Origin: an uncultured Sphaerochaeta sp.
Lineage (GTDB): Bacteria; Spirochaetota; Spirochaetia; Sphaerochaetales; Sphaerochaetaceae
Length of the DNA stretch: 64,000 nt
NCBI RefSeq assembly: GCF_963676285.1
Contig: NZ_OY781063.1
Coordinates: 1,798,001 to 1,862,000, forward strand
Direction of reading: 5' to 3'
Part shown: one piece after another, positions 17,663 to 26,044 of the stretch
How positions within the stretch are numbered: the first letter of the stretch is position 1
How the letters are laid out: each line of letters starts with the position of its first letter
Position numbers and translations under genes: made by a program
The notes under the pieces: generated by a model
The model's database searches: none
What the model was told of the DNA's origin: nothing
Seen by the model: only the letters and a program-made list of their open reading frames with translations

Positions 17663-18667
17663 ATGGAATCCCCACAAGGCGGAGGATACAACCAGCAACC
17701 ATTAGGAGAAAGCGAAGTTTTCCTGGATTTCCAGAGCAAGCTTAGCCGAGCAGCTACCGTAAACCGTTCTGTCCTCCTGGTAGGGGAGCGTGGCAGCGGC
17801 AAGGAGATTGCAGCAAGAAGATTGCACTTTCTCTCTCCTCGATGGCAGCAGAGCTTGGTAACTGTCAACTGTGCTGCGCTTCCTCCTTCCTTGATCGAGA
17901 CCGAACTTTTCGGTTATGAGCAGGGAGCGTTCACCGGGGCCCAGAAGACCCGCAAGGGGCGTTTTGAAGAGGCTGAGGGAGGTACGCTTTTCTTGGATGA
18001 GATCGGTCTCATTCCGCTGGAGGTACAAGAGAAAATCCTTCGTGTAGTGGAATATGGGACCTATGAACGGGTCGGCTCCTCTGTCACCCATGAGGTGAAT
18101 GTGAAGATCATCGGTGCTACCAATGCAGACCTCCCCACGCTCTGCAAGGAAGGTAAGTTCAAGGAAGACCTCCTGGACCGACTCTCTTTTGAAGTGTTGT
18201 TTCTTCCTCCGCTTCGCGAGCGTGGAGAGGATATCCTGTTGCTTGCCTCATATTTTGCCTCAAAAATGGCTCTTGAGTGTGGCAGGAGTGAGATGCCGGT
18301 TTTCTCAGAGGAAGTGCAAGCTTCCCTGCAATCCTATCCCTGGCCTGGGAATGTGCGTGAATTGAAGAATGTGGTTGAGCGGGCTGTCTACCGCAGCGAT
18401 ACCCCAGAAATTGAACACCTCGATTTCAATCCATTTGAAAATCCTTTCACCCAAAGAGAGATGGAGAGAGAGGAAGGCGTTGTCACACAAAAGCAAACAC
18501 AATTGGACTTGTCGCAGTTTGGACAAGCTCGTATTGATCTCGATGTCTCTTACCTTGCAGAGGCCTTGAAGCAGGCGGGGGGCAACCAGAGAGAGGCAGC
18601 CAAGCTCCTGGGTCTTACCTATGACCAACTCAGGGGATTGTACAGGAAATATCAGGATCTGATGTAG
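17663..18667 (+). CDS. pspF: PspF-like sigma-54-dependent activator
   Basis: PspF is a bacterial enhancer-binding protein that remodels sigma-54 RNA polymerase at psp promoters. From the start at 17663 (GAGGAG six bases upstream) the protein is 334 residues. It consists of an AAA+ domain without an N-terminal receiver domain, as in E. coli PspF (325 residues). Walker A is GERGSGKE (41-48), the sigma-54 contact loop is GAFTGA (88-93), and Walker B is [11 protein letters not shown]-terminal Fis-type HTH ([21 protein letters not shown], quoted in part) ends the protein. It is divergent from psp operon 1 and convergent with psp operon 2. In-frame codons upstream to 17585 run through the palindromes and are rejected as start. 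Confidence 0.9.
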   Translation: MESPQGGGYNQQPLGESEVFLDFQSKLSRAATVNRSVLLVGERGSGKEIAARRLHFLSPRWQQSLVTVNCAALPPSLIETELFGYEQGAFTGAQKTRKGRFEEAEGGTLFLDEIGLIPLEVQEKILRVVEYGTYERVGSSVTHEVNVKIIGATNADLPTLCKEGKFKEDLLDRLSFEVLFLPPLRERGEDILLLASYFASKMALECGRSEMPVFSEEVQASLQSYPWPGNVRELKNVVERAVYRSDTPEIEHLDFNPFENPFTQREMEREEGVVTQKQTQLDLSQFGQARIDLDVSYLAEALKQAGGNQREAAKLLGLTYDQLRGLYRKYQDLM

Positions 18668-18710
18668 TACATCATTTGATGGTTTGTTCATGCATCCTGT
18701 ATATGCAAAG

Positions 18711-18758
18711 AGGGCTGCTTCTCTGTCTGATTTTCAGTCAGACTTGTAAAGCAGCCCT
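18711..18758. terminator. Long two-way hairpin between pspF and pspC2
   Basis: An outer stem AGGGCTGCTT / AAGCAGCCCT encloses an inner stem GTCTGA / TCAGAC. It lies between the convergent pspF and psp operon 2. T-runs on either side are poor (CTTTG on the minus strand), so it may be a weak bidirectional terminator or a transcript-stabilising hairpin. Confidence 0.55.
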
Positions 18759-18790
18759 GAGGAAGAAATACAATCTATGTCATGAAAAAA

Positions 18791-18985
18791 CTATCGTGAG
18801 GGGAGGATGAGGGCTGTGCCCAGGTAGGCGATTACCATCGGGATGAACCCCACAGAGAAAAGTAGGATGATTCCAACGATTCTCAGCAGGAGTACGGGAA
18901 GCCCTGACCACGTTGCCAGTCCCTGGAAAACTCCAAGAATCATACCTCTTCGCTCACGGTAGAGCGTCCTGTGGTAGTAGTCCAT
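18791..18985 (-). CDS. Minimal PspC-domain protein (locus 2)
   Basis: The protein is 64 residues and is almost only a PspC domain: TLYRERRGMILGVFQGLATW followed by two hydrophobic stretches (LLLRIVGIILLFSVG and FIPMVIAYLGTALIL). It lacks the coiled-coil tail of the PspC at 16 kb. Its ATG overlaps the pspA2 stop, so it is translationally coupled. It presumably anchors or senses for PspA2 at the inner membrane; this is inferred from family and neighbour. Confidence 0.85.
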   Translation of the reverse strand: MDYYHRTLYRERRGMILGVFQGLATWSGLPVLLLRIVGIILLFSVGFIPMVIAYLGTALILPSR

Positions 18986-19668
18986 TACTTCTGCTCCTTC
19001 TCTTTCTTCTTGCTCATTGATGCCTTCAGCTGTTCCATTTCTGCATCAATCTCTTGGTCACTTTCCATTTTGCTGAACTCGTCGGCAGCACTGGTGGTAC
19101 CATGGTAGCCGGCCATCTCTGCGTCTGCTTCCATGCGCTCAATCTTGCTCTCCAGTTCACTGAACTTGCGAGCCAAGTCAGTACTGTCACTGCTCTTCAG
19201 GGTTTCAGCAACTTGCTTCTTTTCCTTTGCGCTTCTTGCTCTCTGGACAAGAATCTGTTGCTTGTCTTTCACTTCCTTGAGCTTGTCAGCGATCTGGGTG
19301 AGCTGGCTGCTCTGACTGGCAAGAATGGTCTGCAGGTTTGTTTCAAGCTCTTCGATTCGCTTGATTCTTGCTTTTGCATTATTCTTTTCGATCAAGGCTT
19401 CACGGGCGAGGTCTTCCCTCCCATTGGTGATGGCTAGTTTGGCACGGTCATCCCAACGAAGTAGCGACTTCTCCAGTTCAGCTTTCTCGCGCTCCAGGCT
19501 TACCTGTTCAGCCTTTCTTGCTGCCATTGAAGAACGAGCCTTGCTCTGAGTTTCCTCAAGTTCTGTGATCATCAAATTGATCATCTTTGCCGGATCTTCG
19601 AGTTTATCCAAAGCACTGTTTACGTGGGAATTGAAGATATCGGCGATTCTCTTGAACATCTGCATCAT
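18985..19668 (-). CDS. PspA/IM30 family protein (locus 2)
   Basis: This is a second PspA homologue of 227 residues. An N-terminal amphipathic helix (MFKRIADIFNSHVNSAL) is followed by EDPAKMINLMITELEE, then a long coiled coil and a Lys/Glu-rich tail (SMSKKKEKEQK). It shares only the family pattern with the first PspA, so the duplication is old or horizontally acquired. Two consecutive ATG codons (19668 and 19665) follow AAGGAG; the second is better spaced. A sigma-54 promoter lies 60-75 bases upstream. It is followed by the coupled pspC2. Confidence 0.92.
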   Translation of the reverse strand: MMQMFKRIADIFNSHVNSALDKLEDPAKMINLMITELEETQSKARSSMAARKAEQVSLEREKAELEKSLLRWDDRAKLAITNGREDLAREALIEKNNAKARIKRIEELETNLQTILASQSSQLTQIADKLKEVKDKQQILVQRARSAKEKKQVAETLKSSDSTDLARKFSELESKIERMEADAEMAGYHGTTSAADEFSKMESDQEIDAEMEQLKASMSKKKEKEQK

Positions 19669-19726
19669 TGTCTCCTTTCGCCACTAGGTGGCTGTTGTTT
19701 GCGTTTGTTTGTACGAAGACTACTAT

Positions 19727-19741
19727 GCATAAGGCGTGCCA
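19727..19741 (-). promoter_or_regulatory. Sigma-54 promoter of psp operon 2
   Basis: The minus strand reads TGGCACGCCTTATGC, one base off TGGCACGNNNNTTGC with correct GG-GC spacing. The predicted start is near 19715. Confidence 0.85.
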
Positions 19742-19784
19742 ACTTTGAAAATATAGGAATTATCCATAGAAAATCATCACATAT

Positions 19785-19820
19785 TTGGTGTGTTGCCACC
19801 ATGTTTGGTAAATTATGCCA
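19785..19820. promoter_or_regulatory. PspF binding-site candidates upstream of psp operon 2
   Basis: The site at 19805-19820 reads TGGCATAATTTACCAA on the minus strand, one base different from a site beside pspF. A shorter relative (TGGCAACACACCAA, minus strand) occupies 19785-19798, 20 bp away. They lie about 70-105 bases upstream of the predicted start. Confidence 0.6.
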
Positions 19821-19888
19821 ACTGTTATGGCCAATACTACCATCCTCATTGGCTTGTAAGGGGTACTAAGAGCGTGTAGACTGCATCC

Positions 19889-20596
19889 ATGAGTACCTTG
19901 TATATGGTGGCGACACCCATTGGAAACCTGGATGATATTACCTACAGGGCAGTTGAGACGCTTAAAGGCGTTGAGGTGATCGCCTGTGAGGACACCCGGC
20001 ATACACAGCAACTGTTGACCCATTGGGGGATCAGCAAGCGCCTGATCGCCTGTCATGCCCACAATGAGACCAACTCTGCAAAAGGTATCGTAGGCTTGTT
20101 GGCGGAAGGCAAGGATGTTGCCTTTGTCAGTGATGCGGGCACCCCGGGGATCAGTGACCCGGGAGCACGTGTGGTCAGTGCTGTTCGCCAGGCTGGATTC
20201 CCTGTTGTCCCTATCCCTGGGGTCTCTGCACAATCGGCTCTTGTCAGTGTAGCTGGATATGTAGGTAAAACATTCACCTTTGAAGGATTTCTCAGTCCGA
20301 AGAAGGGACGAAGAAAGAAACGTCTGGAGGAGTTACTCAGCCGTGATGAGGCGTTCATCATCTATGAGTCGCCCTTCAGAATTCTCAAGACACTTGCCGA
20401 GCTGGCTGAGCTTGATGGGGAGCGTCAGATTGTATTGGGAAGGGAAATGACCAAGAAGTTTGAGGAGTTCTTGCAAGGAACTGCCTCCCAGGTGATGGAA
20501 ATACTTAGTGCAAAGCCTTCGATCAAGGGAGAGTTTGCCATGTTGGTTGCTCCCACCCAGGCACAGGAACGCGATGATCACACTGAAGAAGCTTAG
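19889..20596 (+). CDS. rsmI: 16S rRNA 2'-O-ribose C1402 methyltransferase
   Basis: RsmI methylates the ribose of C1402 in the 30S decoding centre using SAM. The 235-residue protein has the tetrapyrrole-methylase fold. It starts MSTLYMVATPIGNLDDITYRA, and VISDAGTPGISDPG-type motif (here FVSDAGTPGISDPGARVV, about residues 77-94) and PIPGVSA follow. No clear ribosome site precedes the ATG. It lies divergent to psp operon 2. Its last 23 bases overlap the next gene. Confidence 0.95.
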   Translation: MSTLYMVATPIGNLDDITYRAVETLKGVEVIACEDTRHTQQLLTHWGISKRLIACHAHNETNSAKGIVGLLAEGKDVAFVSDAGTPGISDPGARVVSAVRQAGFPVVPIPGVSAQSALVSVAGYVGKTFTFEGFLSPKKGRRKKRLEELLSRDEAFIIYESPFRILKTLAELAELDGERQIVLGREMTKKFEEFLQGTASQVMEILSAKPSIKGEFAMLVAPTQAQERDDHTEEA

Positions 20597-21377
20597 AAGC
20601 CTGAAAAGTCGGACTTGTGTAAGAAAGAGCGCAAGCCTGTTTCATCAATTGTCCCAAGAGCAAAATATGGACATCTCATACCTTTATGGACTGCTCACAC
20701 TCACTGAAGAGCGACAGTTTGCAGAGGTGTTGGATGAAGAACAAATGGATCAGTTGCGTTCGCTGATAAGAAAAGTCCCCTTGGTCCAAGGAAGAGATCT
20801 GGCAATCCTTCTCGAGGATATCCACTATTTTCTCCTTGGAGTTTTGGGAAGTGACCCCTCCGATTGGGACCTTACCGATGATCAGGGGGAGCTTGATGCA
20901 TCAGCTCGCCTCATCCTCCCCCATATACTGGTGCTCGACCGCATTCGCTCTCCTTATAATATAGGATCCATATTCCGTAGTGCAGACTCCTTTGGAGTGC
21001 AGAAGATCTATTTGGTCGAAGGGTGTGCGAGGCTCGACCACCCGCGTACCAGAAAGACCAGCAGGGGATGTATCGATACAGTGGACCATGAGGTCCTGCC
21101 TGAGGACGTAGTATTGCAGAGGATAGAATCACTTCCCCTCTTTGCTTTGGAGACAGGCGGTAAGGAACTCTCCCAGTTTCCCTTTCCCAAGGAAGGTGTA
21201 GGGATCATCGGTGGGGAGGAGCTGGGTGTCAGCCCCTCCTTGCTGAAGGCAAGCGAAGCCTCCCTTGGCCGTTTGACCCTCCCTATGGGAGGTACCAAGG
21301 GTTCCCTGAATGTAGCGGTAGCCACAGGGATTATGCTCTGCAGTTGGTACCAGAGAGCTAGCCCCGGTTGGAAGTAA
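20574..21377 (+). CDS. TrmH-family (SPOUT) RNA methyltransferase
   Basis: The 267-residue protein has an uncharacterised N-terminal half (about 1-120) and a C-terminal SpoU/TrmH domain. The domain's motifs are visible: VLDRIRSPYNIGSIFRSADSFG (quoted in part) for motif 1, IIGGEELGVS for motif 2, and LPMGGTKGSLNVAVATGI for motif 3, which forms the SAM-binding knot. It probably 2'-O-methylates rRNA or tRNA; the target is unknown. The start at 20574 has AGGA five bases upstream and overlaps rsmI by 23 bases. Its 3' end overlaps the convergent protease gene by 20 bases. Confidence 0.85.
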   Translation: MITLKKLRSLKSRTCVRKSASLFHQLSQEQNMDISYLYGLLTLTEERQFAEVLDEEQMDQLRSLIRKVPLVQGRDLAILLEDIHYFLLGVLGSDPSDWDLTDDQGELDASARLILPHILVLDRIRSPYNIGSIFRSADSFGVQKIYLVEGCARLDHPRTRKTSRGCIDTVDHEVLPEDVVLQRIESLPLFALETGGKELSQFPFPKEGVGIIGGEELGVSPSLLKASEASLGRLTLPMGGTKGSLNVAVATGIMLCSWYQRASPGWK

Positions 21378-23394
21378 CCGCTACATACATTCGTTTCAGC
21401 TTATCTTCAATATCGAAGTTGAAATTCCCTGCACTCCAGTTGCCCTTCGCATTGCGAACGCCGACACTCCTTCCGGTGAGTATCTGCATCGCTTCATCTA
21501 TGGTACTGACCGGATAGATGAAGAATTGCTTCTCCTTGATGGCGTTCAGTACCTCATAGGGAAGGATAAGATTGCGGACATTCTGCTTTGGAATGATGAC
21601 TCCCTGTTTTCCGGTGAGCCCTGTTGCCAAACAAGTACGGAAGAATCCCTCAATCTTTTCGTTGATACCTCCAACCGGTTGGATAAGTCCCATCTGATTG
21701 ACCGATCCTGTCACTGCGATGTCCTGACGGACAGGTAGTTCCCCGATTGCAGAGAGCAAGGCAAGCAGTTCACTGGAGGATGCACTGTCTCCATCAACCT
21801 CTGCATAGGATTGCTCGAAGGCGATACCGGCGTAAATGGAGAGTGGGAAGGTACGGGCATAATGCTTGCGTAGGTATCCCTCCAGGATCAGGAGACCCTT
21901 GTCATGAATTTCTCCGCTGAGTCCGGCTTCATGTTCAATATTAACAATGCCTTCATTTCCTGGGCTGGCTGTACAGGATATGACCGTAGGGGTTCCAAAG
22001 GAAGCACTGCCACGGTCCATGACGGCCAAGCCGTTGACTACCCCGACTTTTGTTCCGGAGAGGCTGATGATCATATCACCGCTGAGAATTTCTTCATTGA
22101 TCTTGCTTTCGCTGATACCGTTGATGTATCCTCGCTCCTCATTTACACGAAGAATGAGTTCCCCGTCAATGGATGCCTGGTTATGGTGCTTCGCCCACCA
22201 GTGAGCTTCCTCAATGACATCATACAGTGACGAGAAGTGTGTTGTCAGATGAGTGCGGGACTCCACATACCAGCAAGAGTACCGGAGCAACTGGCTAAAG
22301 GCACTATCCTCAAGAGGGAGCATGTGATGATTCTTTGCATAGGCATCCAAGGCCCAGATGCTTTGAGCAATTGCCTCCTTGGAGAGTTCCATCGAATAAT
22401 CGAACTGTGCGCAGATCTTGAAGAGCGTCAGGAATCGCTCGTCCTCATCACAGAGCATGTCATAAACCTCTTCGCTACCAATGAGGATGACCTTGATTGG
22501 AAGGGGAACCACCTGGGGTCTGATCATCTTGCTTTTCAGTTCCCCCTTGGTGACAAGCCCTGCCTCATAAGCCAAGGCATTTGCATCGAGATACCGTTTG
22601 AGTGCTTCCCACAAGCTACTCTCACCAAGGAGCTTTTCAGCCTCTATGACAATGAATCCTCCTGCTGCCTCAAGCAGAGAGCCTGCATGCAGACTGAGAT
22701 GGGGTATTTTCTCATCTGTGTCCACTGAACCAAAAAGGTTGTCGAAGGTAGGGTAGGACTCGATGATCAGGGGCCGTTGTCTCGTCTGTGCGTGATTGAC
22801 CAGCAGATTGGCTTGGTACTTCCGTGCTATCGGGTCACTCTTGAGCATCTCTTGATCAAGGTGCTGGATATGGAGAGCTTCTCGGGCAAGATCTGCCTTG
22901 AGATGGGCAAAGTAGGAGGAAAGTTGCCGATTCTCAGGGAACTGTTGCTCCAGCTGGTCTACAAGAAGCTCTGCTTTCTCGAGAAAGTGGTCGCTGTCTT
23001 GGGTAAGGGAGAGCAGTTCCTGATTGAATGCACTGCATGCATCACAGAAGCGTTCTCCTTCTCCTGGGCGGAATGTGAGGGCAGAGGGGCTGTCTGGCTG
23101 TTTGAAATTACACACATAGACAATGTCCCTGAGAGCGTCGATTTTGGTCCTCTGGTGCTCGGCACAGTAACGTACCGCCTCATGTCTCCCGCTCGTGGCT
23201 TCTCCGCTTACAAAAATGTTGTATCCACATTTCTGTAGACTGAGCCCAATCTCCAGGCTACGAAGAGCCCTTGGCTGGCCAACGATATGTTCCCTGCTGC
23301 CCAAGGCTCGGCATTCACTGATAAGCAATGGATCAAAATCGAAGGAAGCTTCTTCATAGGTGAGCGGATGAACCCGCTTTTTGGTATCGGTCAT
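21358..23394 (-). CDS. Lon-like (LonB/AAA_32) serine protease with altered P-loop
   Basis: From the ATG at 23394 the protein is 678 residues. The C-terminal Lon protease domain is intact: the catalytic serine sits in DGDSASSSE and the lysine in GGINEKIEGF. The N-terminal part resembles the AAA_32 ATPase region of the LonB-like family, but the P-loop position reads SGEATSGRHEAV. It lacks the usual G-x-G-K-T/S, so ATP binding may be reduced. It also carries CDAC-type cysteines near residue 110. It is convergent with the methylase gene and divergent from nif3. Confidence 0.8.
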   Translation of the reverse strand: MTDTKKRVHPLTYEEASFDFDPLLISECRALGSREHIVGQPRALRSLEIGLSLQKCGYNIFVSGEATSGRHEAVRYCAEHQRTKIDALRDIVYVCNFKQPDSPSALTFRPGEGERFCDACSAFNQELLSLTQDSDHFLEKAELLVDQLEQQFPENRQLSSYFAHLKADLAREALHIQHLDQEMLKSDPIARKYQANLLVNHAQTRQRPLIIESYPTFDNLFGSVDTDEKIPHLSLHAGSLLEAAGGFIVIEAEKLLGESSLWEALKRYLDANALAYEAGLVTKGELKSKMIRPQVVPLPIKVILIGSEEVYDMLCDEDERFLTLFKICAQFDYSMELSKEAIAQSIWALDAYAKNHHMLPLEDSAFSQLLRYSCWYVESRTHLTTHFSSLYDVIEEAHWWAKHHNQASIDGELILRVNEERGYINGISESKINEEILSGDMIISLSGTKVGVVNGLAVMDRGSASFGTPTVISCTASPGNEGIVNIEHEAGLSGEIHDKGLLILEGYLRKHYARTFPLSIYAGIAFEQSYAEVDGDSASSSELLALLSAIGELPVRQDIAVTGSVNQMGLIQPVGGINEKIEGFFRTCLATGLTGKQGVIIPKQNVRNLILPYEVLNAIKEKQFFIYPVSTIDEAMQILTGRSVGVRNAKGNWSAGNFNFDIEDKLKRMYVAVTSNRG

Positions 23395-23446
23395 GAAGGA
23401 ACTATAGGTGGTGGAACAAAAGGTGTCAACTCTATATACTAGGCTC

Positions 23447-24199
23447 ATGAAACGAAGCAAACTTGTTACCTATCTTGATACATTTCTGGGACTTGGATCT
23501 TTTGAGGGTTTGGACCGATCCCTCAACGGTTTGGTTGTGGGAGGAGTGGATAAAGAGGTCCGTAAGGTGGCCTTCGCCGTTGATGCCTGCCAAGCTACTT
23601 TTGAGAAAGCCATAGCAGAGGGCGCCGATCTGCTTATCGTTCACCATGGACTCTACTGGGGAACCCCTCTGCCAATTACCGGGGCACACCATACTCGTAT
23701 CATTACGTTGCTGGAAGGGAATCTGGACCTGTATGTGGCTCATCTTCCCCTCGATGCACACAGCGAGGTGGGAAACAATGTTGTTATGGCCGGAAGGTTG
23801 GGTTTGCAGGATATTGAGCCCTTTGCCCCCTATAAAGGTACCCTGTTGGGGTACAAAGGTGTTCTCAAGGAAGGGAGAGATCCCAGGTGGATTGCTGAAC
23901 AGCTTGGTTTTGAGAATCCAGTGGTGCTTCCATTCGGTAAGGATTCCATTACCAAAGTAGGTATTGTCAGTGGAGGGGCCAGCAGTGATGTATATGCAGC
24001 GCTCGCTGATGGACTGGACTGTTTTGTCACAGGGGAAGTTGAACATCAGATCTACCATGATGCACAGGAATCGGGTATCACGGTCATTGGCGGCGGACAC
24101 TACCAAACGGAAATCTTCGGGGTGCAGGCGCTCTCAGAACATATGAGGGATACGTTCGACCTTGATGTTTGTTTTATTGCCAACCCCACTGGCTTATAG
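23447..24199 (+). CDS. Nif3-like dinuclear metal-centre protein
   Basis: The 250-residue protein belongs to the NIF3/YqfO/YbgI family, widespread hexameric proteins with a two-metal site and debated function (GTP cyclohydrolase I type 2 is one annotation). Metal ligands are recognisable: IVHHGLYWG (about 65), AHLPLDAH (about 105) and GGGHYQTEIFG (about 220). The start at 23447 (MKRSKLV) is chosen over an earlier in-frame GTG/ATG at 23408, which would run into the promoter region shared with the divergent protease. The lspA gene follows 13 bases after the stop. Confidence 0.88.
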   Translation: MKRSKLVTYLDTFLGLGSFEGLDRSLNGLVVGGVDKEVRKVAFAVDACQATFEKAIAEGADLLIVHHGLYWGTPLPITGAHHTRIITLLEGNLDLYVAHLPLDAHSEVGNNVVMAGRLGLQDIEPFAPYKGTLLGYKGVLKEGRDPRWIAEQLGFENPVVLPFGKDSITKVGIVSGGASSDVYAALADGLDCFVTGEVEHQIYHDAQESGITVIGGGHYQTEIFGVQALSEHMRDTFDLDVCFIANPTGL

Positions 24200-24212
24200 T
24201 ATAGTCAACACC

Positions 24213-24743
24213 ATGGCACAGAAAGATACCAGCAGATTCATCCCGCTCATCTTGACCCTTGCGATCATTGCTTCTGACCAACTCAGCAAGGCGTGGGTGG
24301 TCGCCACCATCCCAGAGAACACAATAGGGTTTCGCTATCTTGGTGATTTCCTTGCGATTGTACATGTACGCAATACTGCTATTGCTTTCAGTATGGGGGA
24401 TGGGCTTCCGATTGCTGTAAAGTTGCTGTTCTTCATCATCGTGCCAGTGATTTTGGTTATTGCGGTATGTGTTGTATACTTTTCACGGAAGATTCATCTT
24501 TCCGTTTTTCAGAGGTGGGTGCTTGCGCTCTTCCTGGGTGGCGGAACGGGGAATTTGATCGACCGAATTTTTAGGGGTTTTCGGGTAGTGGATTTTATCA
24601 GTGTAAAGGTCTATGGATTCCTTGGGTTTGAGCGATGGCCAACCTGGAACATTGCTGACGCTTCACTAGTTGTCAGTGGAATCCTCCTTGCCGCTAGTCT
24701 GCTCCTTGAAAACACCGAAACGAAGGAAGATAACAATGTCTAA
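24213..24743 (+). CDS. lspA: Lipoprotein signal peptidase (signal peptidase II)
   Basis: LspA cleaves the signal peptide of diacylated prolipoproteins in the inner membrane, relevant to the large lipoprotein at 11-15 kb. The 176-residue protein has four membrane segments and both catalytic aspartates: GGGTGNLIDRIFRG and WNIADASLV. An insertion between them (KVYGFLGFERWP) is slightly longer than usual. The start at 24213 is the first plausible ATG after nif3. The final eight bases overlap the next gene. Confidence 0.95.
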   Translation: MAQKDTSRFIPLILTLAIIASDQLSKAWVVATIPENTIGFRYLGDFLAIVHVRNTAIAFSMGDGLPIAVKLLFFIIVPVILVIAVCVVYFSRKIHLSVFQRWVLALFLGGGTGNLIDRIFRGFRVVDFISVKVYGFLGFERWPTWNIADASLVVSGILLAASLLLENTETKEDNNV

Positions 24744-25023
24744 GAAAATGAACACCGTTTGGTTTATGTTGGCGGCAACCGTACTGAACATCGTACTGAT
24801 GATGGTCCTCTTCATCATCTGCTTTGTGCTCATCACTCGCTTTGTCGACCCAGACAGTTCCTTGATTCCCCTATGGTTGGGCCTTACCTTTCTGGTAAGT
24901 ATCGGAGGGAGTTTCTGGGTATACTCACGAATCATCAAGTGGATGAACAACAAGTTCAATCTGGAGGATAACCTCAGCCCACTTTTCAATAGAAAGAGAA
25001 AGCCAAAGCGCAGAGAGGACTGA
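24736..25023 (+). CDS. Small two-TM membrane protein
   Basis: The 95-residue protein has two membrane helices (VWFMLAATVLNIVLMMVLFI and LWLGLTFLVSIGGSFWVY) and a basic C-terminus (RKRKPKRRED). It starts within the lspA end with AAGGAAGA seven bases upstream and is clearly co-translated with lspA. I do not recognise a family. Spirochaete genomes often carry small uncharacterised membrane proteins next to lspA, but that is a recollection rather than evidence. Confidence 0.7.
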   Translation: MSKKMNTVWFMLAATVLNIVLMMVLFIICFVLITRFVDPDSSLIPLWLGLTFLVSIGGSFWVYSRIIKWMNNKFNLEDNLSPLFNRKRKPKRRED

Positions 25024-25027
25024 GACC

Positions 25028-26044
25028 ATGAACCAGTCCCTCTCCACGTTCTCAAAAATATCTTGGTACCCATTCAGTGATGAACCGGTCATCAGGAGCC
25101 GATGGTATATGCCGAGGCTCTGTGACCCCTTTTTCTTGTTCCCAGAAGAAAGCCCTGATGGGAAATGGCATCTTTTTGGTCATACCTGGGTGGGGATTGA
25201 GCACTTCATCAGTGAAAATGGGATCAGCTGGGAACCAAGGAAGATGGTTGCCTTACGGGGGCACTCACCCTCAATATACCAAGAGAATGGGGTGTATTAT
25301 CTTATCTACGAAAAACATAATGCTTCCTTGCCGAACCTGAAGAAGGGAAGGCTGAAACGTAGAGAGCAAGAGAAAGTAAGATATAGTCGATTTGAAATGT
25401 GCTCATCCACTGACTTGATTCTTTTCAGCGAGCCAAAGATCATCCTGGATAGCCGGGATGTCCCTTTTTCCTCAGAAGGATTAAAGAAGCCGAGGGTCTC
25501 ACGCCCACAGATTATAAAGAATGGTGCGGGGTATCTGCTGTACTTTGGAGCTTCCCATCTTTTGCTTCCTGATACCAAACAGAAGACCAGCCGACATTTT
25601 GCCCTTGCAATCTCCTCAACCATTGAGGGGCCGTATGCACTTGCGAACGAGGGAGAACCACTGCTCTCCCCGGAAGCGGATGATCCCCATCGGAGCATGG
25701 CGGTTGGAAGCATCAAGGTATTTCGTGCAGAGGACGGATATATCGGCTTTGAGTGTGCAATGTATTGGGATAAGAAGCAGGCAAAGACTGCCTCAGTGCT
25801 GATGCAACTGGAAAGCAGCGATGGGGTGTCTTTCAGACCGTCCTATCGCTCACCTCTTCTGGTCCCTCCCCAGATGGGTTGGGCCAGCCGGTACATTGTC
25901 AGCTGTGATGTACACTATAAGAAGGAAGAGGCATGCTGGTATTGCTACTACAGTGCCAATTCCAAGCATGGCTATTTTCCTGTCAGGGAGTCCATCGGTT
26001 TGCTCTTGGGCAAGGATCCTTCCTTGCGGAAGGTCTTTATCTAA
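25028..26044 (+). CDS. Five-bladed beta-propeller protein, glycosyl hydrolase 43-like
   Basis: The 338-residue soluble protein lacks a signal peptide. It shows the pattern of GH43/GH32-type or DUF377-like propeller enzymes: RDP-type N-terminal strand (MPRLCDPFFLFPEE), HSPSIYQENGVYYLIYE, SRPQIIKNGAGYLLYFGAS, and repeated aromatic blades. The acidic residues that would be nucleophile and acid are plausible (CDPF, E in IGFECAMYW) but not assigned. A substrate cannot be named. It begins four bases after the previous gene. Its last eight bases overlap the convergent thioesterase gene. Confidence 0.6.
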   Translation: MNQSLSTFSKISWYPFSDEPVIRSRWYMPRLCDPFFLFPEESPDGKWHLFGHTWVGIEHFISENGISWEPRKMVALRGHSPSIYQENGVYYLIYEKHNASLPNLKKGRLKRREQEKVRYSRFEMCSSTDLILFSEPKIILDSRDVPFSSEGLKKPRVSRPQIIKNGAGYLLYFGASHLLLPDTKQKTSRHFALAISSTIEGPYALANEGEPLLSPEADDPHRSMAVGSIKVFRAEDGYIGFECAMYWDKKQAKTASVLMQLESSDGVSFRPSYRSPLLVPPQMGWASRYIVSCDVHYKKEEACWYCYYSANSKHGYFPVRESIGLLLGKDPSLRKVFI

